Positions 58,377 through 64,000 of a stretch of DNA of 64,000 nt are shown one piece after another (position 1 is the stretch's first letter; each line of letters opens with the position of its first letter). Both the position numbers and the translations under genes were made by a program. The notes below the pieces were generated by a model, which had not been told where the DNA came from, did no database searches, and saw only the letters and a program-made list of their open reading frames with translations. Origin of the DNA: Rufibacter sp. LB8 (GTDB lineage: Bacteria; Bacteroidota; Bacteroidia; Cytophagales; Hymenobacteraceae); contig NZ_JADALJ010000001.1 of assembly GCF_014876185.1 (NCBI RefSeq), positions 3,515,501 to 3,579,500 on the forward strand, read 5' to 3'.

Positions 58377-59929
58377 TTCAGTGTAGATAATTGGTTTCCC
58401 CTCCTCCCCGCCAACCATCTTTCCAATGCCAGCAACAGCGCCGCCAAAGCCACCAGCCACGGTTTTAGGTCCAATACTTCTTCCGTTTTTGGCTTCATTT
58501 CCAGAAACGAGCCCGAAAACGCGCGGGGGATTTCCACGGCGGCGGGCAGGGTGCGGGCGTCATATAAGGTTTTCCAGGCAGTGTTTTCTGGGAAGAGCAG
58601 GCGCAACAGCAGTTCCGGGAAGTGACCATTGTCTACCAAAGCGTTCCAGGCTGGGTGAAACCGACTGTAAAACCGGTACTGCGTGTGGCGCGCGGCTTGT
58701 TCCTGGGTGAGCATAGGCTGCCCGAAACCATCTTGCCAGAGCACAGCCGCGGCAGGGTTTACGGGGGCGGGTACGCGCTGATGCAGGGACACGGGTTGCG
58801 CGAGGCCGGGAATCTGGAGCCAGCTTTCGGATTTCTGGATGCGGGCCGAGGTAGGTGCGTCTTGCAGCGTTTTCAGGCTCGTTTCTGGAAATGAGGCCAA
58901 AAACGGGGCCAGTGGTTCGTCTGTGAGCCAGAAAACCCAGTGGGGCGCGGCGGTGGGCATGGCTTGCGGAGCCGAGGAAACGGTGAGGTCAACCGCAGCT
59001 CCGCGGTAATTCAGCGCCGTTTGCAACGCGGCTTTGAGATACCGCACATCGGCTTGCCGCGCCTGGTCAAAACGGACCAAGACCCGAAGCGGCGCGGTAG
59101 TCACTGGAATTGAATTTCGGGCACCGCCTTGCAGCGTGAGGGAGTCCAAAGTAGCATTTTGTGAGAATCGAACCGAGGGGAATTCTGGTAGTGTGAGGAT
59201 TTGCCCCGGCACGGGTTTCGGTACTTTTCTCTCCAGGAACGTGACTTCCTGGCCATTGCTTTTCCCGAACTGGAGCCGCAACTGGCCCGAAGTAGTGTAG
59301 AACGCCTCTTGCAACCAGACGTTTGTCTGCGGAACGCTCACCGGCACCCACGTCATGTTGGGCGCTAGCGCAGGGAATTCGCCGCGGTGGTGCCGGAGCA
59401 AATCTGTGCTGAACACCCAGGCCTGCGCATGCGCCGGAAGACTTCTGTTGAGAACCCGCAATAGGGCCCAGGCATTGGTAGTATCTGTGGCCGAGGCATC
59501 TGCCTGAAAAGTAGTGATGGACGTTTCTGGGTTTACCGGAAGATTAGGGAAACCAGGGGTCAACAGGTGAATTCGCCACCCGTTCTGTGCCAATGAATCT
59601 ACAGTTTTGGCAATCTGGGGAAGATAGTTTTCTTGCAGCATCGCCGGATGCAGATAGGCGTGCCGTTCAGGCTGGGCGGTTATCTGGCGCTTGTAGAAAG
59701 GCTGGGCCAACACCAAGGCCAATACTACCAACAACAGGCAGCGGAACAACAGCAGCCAGGGCTCCGACAGTTGGAGTCGGCTGAGTTTCTGGCTCTGCGA
59801 CGCCTGCAACCACCTAATACTGCCCACCAGCACCGTCTGGGGCGGGCGCTTGTTCCAAAGATGAATGGCAATGGGCACCGCCACCGCTACCGCCGCCCAT
59901 AACCAACTGGGGTGTAGAAACTGGAACAA
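58373..59929 (-). CDS. BatA-like membrane protein
   Basis: The 518-residue product begins FQFLHPSWLWAAVAVAVPIA followed by HLWNKR, the diagnostic N-terminal BatA motif (PF07584), then a second helix (LLLFRCLLLVVLALVLAQP) and a large periplasmic part. It ends with a third helix (LVALAALLLALERWLAG). BatA-type proteins work with MoxR and DUF58 proteins in Bacteroidota envelope stress and assembly. The start is TTG at 59929; the conserved motif begins at the next codon and no ATG is available. Two palindromes lie in frame: P20 (FLASFPETSLKTLQ) and P19 (AFSGSFLEMKPKTEE, just before the last helix). Confidence 0.82.
   Translation of the reverse strand: MFQFLHPSWLWAAVAVAVPIAIHLWNKRPPQTVLVGSIRWLQASQSQKLSRLQLSEPWLLLFRCLLLVVLALVLAQPFYKRQITAQPERHAYLHPAMLQENYLPQIAKTVDSLAQNGWRIHLLTPGFPNLPVNPETSITTFQADASATDTTNAWALLRVLNRSLPAHAQAWVFSTDLLRHHRGEFPALAPNMTWVPVSVPQTNVWLQEAFYTTSGQLRLQFGKSNGQEVTFLERKVPKPVPGQILTLPEFPSVRFSQNATLDSLTLQGGARNSIPVTTAPLRVLVRFDQARQADVRYLKAALQTALNYRGAAVDLTVSSAPQAMPTAAPHWVFWLTDEPLAPFLASFPETSLKTLQDAPTSARIQKSESWLQIPGLAQPVSLHQRVPAPVNPAAAVLWQDGFGQPMLTQEQAARHTQYRFYSRFHPAWNALVDNGHFPELLLRLLFPENTAWKTLYDARTLPAAVEIPRAFSGSFLEMKPKTEEVLDLKPWLVALAALLLALERWLAGRRGNQLSTLK
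58483..58522. repeat. GCTC palindrome P19, inside a coding sequence
   Basis: Arms CCGTTTTTGGCTTCATTTCC and AAACGAGCCCGAAAACGCG. It encodes a linker directly before the C-terminal transmembrane helix of the BatA-like protein. Confidence 0.85.
58867..58906. repeat. GCTC palindrome P20, inside a coding sequence
   Basis: Arms GCGTTTTCAGGCTCGTTTC and GAAATGAGGCCAAAAACGG. It lies mid-gene in the BatA-like protein, in the same frame phase as P19. Confidence 0.85.
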
Positions 59930-60074
59930 ACTACCTTTTTAGATGCAAGAAGTACCACATAAATCGCAAGCCATTGAAGAGGTCAACGGCAGGAACCAAG
60001 TTACTGGCTTGGCGCGGTATTTCCTATCTCCTGGCCAGTATTCCGCCGGAATTCATGCACGCAAAAACGCCTGC

Positions 60075-60527
60075 TCACTTCTGGCCGAGTTGCTTTTTGA
60101 AATGGCGGTCATACAAGACCACCGTCCCCGCCGAGGCCACGTTCAACGACGTTTTGCCCGGCAACTGCACCAGGTGGTGGCATTTGGAGAGCACGGTGGG
60201 CGGAAGTCCGTGGTCTTCGGCACCCAACAGATACACGCAGCGCTCTGGGTGCTGAAACTGCTCCACGGGCACGGCTTTTTCATCCAACTCCACACCTACC
60301 AACTGGCAGCTGTAGGGCAAATGCCGGAAGAAATCCTCGAAATCTGTGTAGTTATACAGCGGAATCTGGGCCCAGCTTTTGTTGGTGTCTGAGCTCTGTT
60401 TCTGGTAGCGCCGGCCAATGGTGAAAATAAAACTGGCCCCCAGCAAAGACGCCGACCGCCACAGCGTGCCCATGTTGGTCTCACTCCTCGGCATGAAAAT
60501 GCCAATGCCCACGTAACCCTCTGCCAT
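60075..60527 (-). CDS. SpoU/TrmH-family RNA methyltransferase
   Basis: The 150-residue protein is a SPOUT methyltransferase that probably 2'-O-methylates tRNA or rRNA with S-adenosylmethionine. Motifs seen: RSETNMGTLWRSASLLGAS (motif 1), CVYLLGAEDHGLPPTVLSKC (motif 2) and VQLPGKTSLNVASAGTVVLY (motif 3, knot region). It is short and lacks an extra N-terminal RNA-binding domain, like TrmL-type enzymes. I chose the ATG at 60527 because the upstream in-frame codons run through palindrome P21. It separates BatA from DUF58, genes that are normally adjacent, so it looks like an insertion into the operon. Confidence 0.85.
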   Translation of the reverse strand: MAEGYVGIGIFMPRSETNMGTLWRSASLLGASFIFTIGRRYQKQSSDTNKSWAQIPLYNYTDFEDFFRHLPYSCQLVGVELDEKAVPVEQFQHPERCVYLLGAEDHGLPPTVLSKCHHLVQLPGKTSLNVASAGTVVLYDRHFKKQLGQK

Positions 60528-60568
60528 AGTTGTTCTTTTGTTGCGGGTAAAGATAAGGAGCAAGCGTT

Positions 60569-60609
60569 CTGTTTTCGGCTTCATTTCTGAAAACAAGCCC
60601 GAAAACGGG
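60569..60609. repeat. GCTC palindrome P21
   Basis: Arms CTGTTTTCGGCTTCATTTC and GAAAACAAGCCCGAAAACGG with mismatches. It lies about 40 bp upstream of the methyltransferase ATG. Confidence 0.8.
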
Positions 60610-60729
60610 AATTGGCGCAGACACTCGTAGGAACTGCGCGCACTACGAGGTCATTTGAGCAAAGGCTTTTGGGTATTTGAAGGATTATTTCTTTGCCTGC
60701 TTTAAACTTATTCTGGCGTGAATTTTTGA

Positions 60730-60887
60730 CGCATTTCGTCCCCCTTTGAAGGGGGTAGGGGGATGATAAAGGCCGCTGAAGATGCATTAGCTATAAAAAT
60801 GCAGCTGGTAGAATTGGTTCTCGGGAATGTTTATAATCAGCACGAGTACATCATCCCCCTACCCCCTTCAAAGGGGGACGAAATGCG
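60730..60887. mobile_element. MITE-like element, copy B (perfect 38-bp terminal inverted repeats)
   Basis: A 158-bp element. The terminal repeat 60730-60767 begins CGCATTTCGTCCCCCTTTGA and ends GGGGGATGAT; it is matched without error by 60850-60887. A smaller palindrome (CCCCCTTTGAAGGGGG class) is nested in each terminus. The interior holds GATGCATTAGCTATAAAAA and TTCTCGGGAATG, shared with copies A and C. It has no coding capacity. No clear target-site duplication is visible. Confidence 0.85.
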
Positions 60888-60900
60888 CGAAAAAATCCAA

Positions 60901-60942
60901 GCCGTTTTCGGCTTCATTTCTGAATTTGAGCCCAGAAACGGC
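60901..60942. repeat. GCTC palindrome P22
   Basis: Arms GCCGTTTTCGGCTTCATTTC and GAATTTGAGCCCAGAAACGG. It starts 13 bp after MITE copy B and 37 bp beyond the DUF58 stop. Confidence 0.8.
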
Positions 60943-60978
60943 AACTCAGGACTCAGAACTCAAGACTCAGAACTCCTC

Positions 60979-61863
60979 TTATTGTCTCGCCCGGCTCAGC
61001 AGAAACGCCCGAAGTGCCTTGTCCAGCGGTTCATGCAGGTGGAAGCGTTCATAGTGGATCTGTTTTTTGCGGGTTTCGGTTTCCAGGGCCTGGAGCCAGG
61101 TCTGGAGGTGTTGTAGGTAGGCTTCGCGCTGGGTGTCTGGGTTAAGTTGCAGGGTTTGGCCGGTCTCTAGATCTTGGAACTGCAGTTGGCCCTGGTAGTT
61201 GAATTCCAGTTCGTTGCGGCCCATGAGGTGAAATAGAAGCGTGTCTTTTTCGCGGGCGCCAATCTTGCGGAGCGTGTCAGAAATCTCTGTGGTCTGCTCG
61301 TACATATCCGTGACCAGCACGGTGATTTCACGTTGCCGTTTTCTGGCGAACACCGGGGCCAACCGGTCTGCCGCGGGGAACTGGCCGTTGGGTTTCACGT
61401 GGCTGAGCTGGTGGAAGAACCGCTGCATGTGCTGGCTGCCCTGCTGCGGCGCGAGCTGCACCAACTGGTTTTCCTGCAAGATAAAAAGCCCGACGGCATC
61501 GCCTTGCTGGGTGGCCAGGTAGGCCAGCGCCGCCACCAGAAACCGGGCGTAGTCCAGCTTGCTGAGGTCTCCGTCTTGGTGGGCCATGGAGCCGCTGGCA
61601 TCTACCACAAACCGCACGGCCACGCTGCTGTCCACCTCAGACTCCCTGATGTAATACCTGTCTGACCGCGCGAACATCTTCCAGTCCAGCTGCCGCAAAT
61701 CATCGCCGGGCTGGTAACTTCTATACTGCGCAAACTCAATGCCCGCCCCCCGCCGGATGCTCTGGTTCTGCCCCAGCAGAAACCCATCTACCACGGCCTT
61801 GGCCACCAGGCGCAAGTCTTTGATAGCGGCAAAGGTCTGGGGATTGAGAAGGCGGTGGGGCAT
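60979..61863 (-). CDS. DUF58-domain protein
   Basis: The 294-residue protein carries the DUF58 signature YRSYQPGDDLRQLDWKMFAR (about 48-67) and a VWA-like DASGSMAHQDGD segment with an Asp-x-Ser-x-Ser metal site. DUF58 proteins accompany MoxR ATPases and BatA proteins; they are cytoplasmic or peripheral and may act as adaptors of the MoxR chaperone. Here the gene is bracketed by inverted MITE copies B and C, which separate it from its natural neighbours. The start is the ATG at 61863. Confidence 0.9.
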   Translation of the reverse strand: MPHRLLNPQTFAAIKDLRLVAKAVVDGFLLGQNQSIRRGAGIEFAQYRSYQPGDDLRQLDWKMFARSDRYYIRESEVDSSVAVRFVVDASGSMAHQDGDLSKLDYARFLVAALAYLATQQGDAVGLFILQENQLVQLAPQQGSQHMQRFFHQLSHVKPNGQFPAADRLAPVFARKRQREITVLVTDMYEQTTEISDTLRKIGAREKDTLLFHLMGRNELEFNYQGQLQFQDLETGQTLQLNPDTQREAYLQHLQTWLQALETETRKKQIHYERFHLHEPLDKALRAFLLSRARQ

Positions 61864-61900
61864 TGTTACTTAGTGTTGAGTAATTATTGAATTTTTAGGA

Positions 61901-62061
61901 GCTTTTTCGTCCCCCCTTTGAAGGGGGGGTAGGGGATGATTTACATTTGCTGATTGAAAGCATTCCCGAGAAATATTTTAACATGTTGCTTTTTTTATAG
62001 CTAATGCATCTTCAGTGGTCTAAATCATCCCCCTACCCCCTTCAAAGGGGGACGATATGCG
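61901..62061. mobile_element. MITE-like element, copy C (inverted relative to A and B)
   Basis: About 161 bp between the DUF58 and DUF559 genes. The left terminus reads CGTCCCCCCTTTGAAGGGGG, with one extra C and one extra G; the right reads CCCCCTACCCCCTTCAAAGG and ends ATATGCG. Its interior contains, in reverse orientation, the TTCTCGGGAATG, TATAGCTAATGCATC and GATTTACATTTGCTGATT blocks of the family. Confidence 0.8.
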
Positions 62062-62072
62062 TGCACAAAAAA

Positions 62073-62447
62073 TTATAAATTTGGAGCCTTCTTTTCTGCA
62101 ATCCAAGTTTCCAATGTTCGCTGTATATTGGGCAAATCATGCATCACTTCATTGTCTGAGAACCTAAGAACTGTAAAGCCTAAGTCAGACAATACTTTGT
62201 CTCTTGCGGAATCTTCGTCTGATTTAAAGTTGTGGGAATAACCGTCAACTTCAATAATCAGCATCAGTTCCTTGCATAAAAAATCTGCAATGTAGTTTCC
62301 CACGGGCCGCTGCCGAAGAAAAGAGACGCCTAGCTTTCCTTTGTTCAACAATTCACACCATAACCTGATTTCGGCTTTGGTGGAACCTTGCCGGTGGTTT
62401 TTGGCGAAAGCCTTCAGGTGTTTGTTGTAGTGCTGGTTGAAAGGCAT
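62073..62447 (-). CDS. DUF559 endonuclease-like protein (Vsr-type fold)
   Basis: The 124-residue protein has the DUF559 pattern: AKNHRQGSTKAEIRLWCEL, FLRQRPVGNYIADFLC, LIIEVDGYSHN (the E-x-D of a restriction-like fold) and DLGFTVLRFSDNEV. DUF559 proteins relate to very-short-patch-repair endonucleases; their biological role is poorly known. The gene lies 34 bp after moxR in the same direction and ends 12 bp from MITE copy C. It is not a usual member of MoxR operons, so gene and element may have arrived together. The start is the ATG at 62447. Confidence 0.85.
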   Translation of the reverse strand: MPFNQHYNKHLKAFAKNHRQGSTKAEIRLWCELLNKGKLGVSFLRQRPVGNYIADFLCKELMLIIEVDGYSHNFKSDEDSARDKVLSDLGFTVLRFSDNEVMHDLPNIQRTLETWIAEKKAPNL

Positions 62448-62481
62448 AAGCAGGCCAAGTTTCTCAGGCCTTATACGTGCT

Positions 62482-63477
62482 TTATCGCAACACCTCCTTC
62501 GGCAGCTCCACGCCTTTCAGGAGTTCTTCCACTACTCTATCTGTGGAAATATTCTCTGCCTCTGCCGTGAAATTCACTAACACTCTATGCCGTAGCACGG
62601 GGTAGGCCATGGTCTGCAGGTCAGGCAAGGTTACCGCGAACCTGCCTTGGAGCAACGCTCTGGCTTTGGCGGTGAGAATGAGGGCCTGTCCTGCTCTGGG
62701 ACCGGCGCCCCACCGTACAAATTCCTGCACGAAGGGCACCGGGCTGTCTTCTGGCCTGGTGGCGCGCACCAGACGGGCAACATAGCTGACCAATTCGTCT
62801 GAGATGGCCAGCTCGCGCACCAGACTTTGCAAGGCCAGAACCTCGGGCCCAGACAGAATAGGCTGCACTTTTTCACGAGCGCCGCCGGTGGTGCTTTTCA
62901 ACACGGAGATTTCCTCCAGCTCGGTGGGGTACTTGATTTTGATGTAGAGCAGGAAACGGTCCAGTTGGGCCTCGGGCAAGGGGTACGTGCCGCTCTGTTC
63001 AATGGGGTTCTGCGTGGCGAGCAGGAAAAACGGCCGGGGCAAAGGATAGGTTTTGCCGGCGTAGGTCACCTCAAATTCCTGCATGGCCTCCAGCAGCGCA
63101 GCCTGGGTTTTGGGCGGCGTGCGGTTGATTTCGTCGGCGAGTACAATGCTGGCGAAGATGGGGCCTTGGTTAAACTGGAAGAAACGCTTGCCGGTCACAT
63201 GGTCCTCTTCCAAAACTTCGGTGCCCAGAATGTCAGTAGGCATCAAATCTGGCGTGAACTGGATGCGCCGGAACGGCAACTCCATGGCGCTGGCCAGGGT
63301 GCGGACCAAAAGCGTTTTGGCGAGGCCGGGCACGCCTTCCAGCAGGCCGTGGCCGCCGGCCAGAAGCGTGATGAGCACTTCGTCCAGTACTTCCTGCTGG
63401 CCTACAATAATTTTACCTATTTCCTGCCGCAGCGTGGGCAGTTTGCTTAACAACTGGGTTACTTCTTGTGCAGTCAA
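62482..63477 (-). CDS. MoxR-family AAA+ ATPase
   Basis: The 331-residue ATPase has Walker A in GVPGLAKT (about 55-62), Walker B in SIVLADEINRTPPKTQAAL, sensor 1 in LLATQNPIEQSGTYPLPEAQ and an arginine-finger region (LDRFLLYIK). MoxR proteins act as chaperones for partner proteins, typically the DUF58 and VWA/BatA proteins encoded downstream, and affect stress resistance and envelope assembly. It is the first gene of the operon. The start appears to be TTG at 63477, since no ATG or GTG is close. Confidence 0.92.
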   Translation of the reverse strand: MTAQEVTQLLSKLPTLRQEIGKIIVGQQEVLDEVLITLLAGGHGLLEGVPGLAKTLLVRTLASAMELPFRRIQFTPDLMPTDILGTEVLEEDHVTGKRFFQFNQGPIFASIVLADEINRTPPKTQAALLEAMQEFEVTYAGKTYPLPRPFFLLATQNPIEQSGTYPLPEAQLDRFLLYIKIKYPTELEEISVLKSTTGGAREKVQPILSGPEVLALQSLVRELAISDELVSYVARLVRATRPEDSPVPFVQEFVRWGAGPRAGQALILTAKARALLQGRFAVTLPDLQTMAYPVLRHRVLVNFTAEAENISTDRVVEELLKGVELPKEVLR

Positions 63478-63537
63478 GGGCGGGGTGAAAGCTAAACGGT
63501 TCGTATTGGCTAAAGTAAGCGATTAGACTGGATTTGT

Positions 63538-63585
63538 CTTTCTGTTTTTGGCCTCGTTTTCAGAAATGAGCCGAAAAACAGAAAG
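63538..63585. repeat. GCTC palindrome P23
   Basis: Arms CTTTCTGTTTTTGGCCTCGT and AAATGAGCCGAAAAACAGAA. It lies between the divergent moxR and TPR-protein genes, so it cannot be a simple 3' terminator here. Confidence 0.85.
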
Positions 63586-63650
63586 AGCTTTGCCACCGGC
63601 AAAATTTTTCTGAGTACCTTAGGTTCACCACTTTTTACAAAATTCCGCGC

Positions 63651-64000
63651 ATGAAAAAGCTCTTCTGCCTCTTTTTGTTCTTGTCGTCTGTTTTCCAAGC
63701 GCACGCGCAGTCTGATTTATGGAAAGAGTGGCAGAAGCGCGGCGAAAAGAAGCCCAGTTTGTTGCCGATGTATGGCGGCAAACCTAAATCAAAGAGCATG
63801 TTGGCAGCAGACCAGAAATTTTTGGCTACCGTGGATAAACAAGGCGGAACTAGACCCGCGAGTAGTAAGGAATTTTCAGCCATGGGATGGCAATATGTCC
63901 AGAACAGAGAAGTAATTACGGCTATGTACCGGTTCAACCAGGCGTGGCTGCTGGACTCAACCAATGCAGAGGCGTACCATGGTTTTGGGTATATAACGGG
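63651..64000 (+). CDS. exported TPR-like protein (partial, runs off the window)
   Basis: An open frame starts at the ATG at 63651 and continues to the last base (116 codons visible). It has a clear signal peptide (KKLFCLFLFLSSVFQAHAQ), a charged segment (WKEWQKRGEKKPSLLPMYGG) and then a TPR-like helix pair (ITAMYRFNQAWLLDSTNAEA, YHGFGYI). It probably encodes a periplasmic tetratricopeptide protein. Its full length and role cannot be judged from this window. Confidence 0.75.
   Translation, partial: MKKLFCLFLFLSSVFQAHAQSDLWKEWQKRGEKKPSLLPMYGGKPKSKSMLAADQKFLATVDKQGGTRPASSKEFSAMGWQYVQNREVITAMYRFNQAWLLDSTNAEAYHGFGYIT

Larger units (their letters stand above)
60528..60978. other. 451-bp repeat cluster between the methyltransferase and DUF58 genes
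   Basis: Almost half of this gap is MITE-like copy B, flanked by palindromes P21 and P22. A short direct repeat (ACTCAGGACTCAGAACTCA at about 60945-60963, then AAGACTCAGAACTC) follows. No gene. Confidence 0.7.

Noticed and set aside
59943-60392. 149-codon plus-strand frame opposite the SpoU methyltransferase
   Set aside because: The minus strand carries all three SPOUT motifs; the plus-strand frame is its shadow.

Overview
The window looks like a chromosomal segment of a Bacteroidota bacterium, most likely order Cytophagales, family Hymenobacteraceae (Rufibacter/Pontibacter-like). This placement is an inference from gene content: a type IX secretion system (T9SS) surface-protein locus with PorP/SprF and OmpA partners, T9SS C-terminal sorting tails, a TAnnTTTG-type promoter, and the Bacteroidota MoxR/DUF58/BatA cluster. 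I ran no search; family names come from recognised motifs.

Layout. (1) 1-2.6 kb: a DUF2441-like gene behind a decayed coding fragment, then an AbiE type IV toxin-antitoxin pair with a four-site operator. (2) 3.7-6 kb: a secreted N-acetylmuramoyl-L-alanine amidase and a beta-propeller protein in one operon, bounded by gene-poor, AT-rich DNA with orphan terminator hairpins. (3) 7.3-16.7 kb: a YpfJ-like zinc metallopeptidase, then an alpha-2-macroglobulin lipoprotein with an intact thioester and penicillin-binding protein 1C, the classic envelope-defence pair. (4) 16.8-29 kb: a nitric oxide and nitrite island with an Rrf2 regulator, a MIP18-type Fe-S factor, DUF2249 and hemerythrin proteins, a DUF2249-Ric fusion, two polytopic membrane proteins with HAH motifs, a quinol NO reductase, NirK with a C-terminal cytochrome c domain, NirV and an SCO copper chaperone. 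Together these should reduce nitrite to N2O and repair nitrosative damage; nitrate and N2O reductases are not in the window. (5) 29-31.3 kb: glutathione peroxidase, a DUF1569 gene with an in-frame TAG near its start, and a two-repeat exported protein. (6) 32.3-49.7 kb: a giant 4,771-residue T9SS protein (DUF3494 ice-binding-like domain, DUF11, about 50 PKD-like repeats, type B sorting tail), PorP/SprF and a PorE/OmpA-like protein. (7) 50.3-53.3 kb: a second repeat-rich T9SS protein. (8) 53.5-63.5 kb, minus strand: a MoxR-DUF58-BatA-DUF4175 operon interrupted by a SpoU methyltransferase, a DUF559 nuclease and mobile repeats. (9) The start of a TPR protein at the right edge.

Two dispersed repeat families overlie all this. 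One is a 40-54 bp palindrome (P1-P23, at least 23 copies), mostly at gene ends but with four copies inside reading frames; its arms change together, so the hairpin is kept while the sequence drifts. The other is a 145-160 bp MITE-like element (A, B, C) whose terminal inverted repeats are 38 bp and perfect in copy B. These, plus the multi-domain higher-order periodicity of the two surface proteins and the AbiE operator array, are the most unusual things I see.
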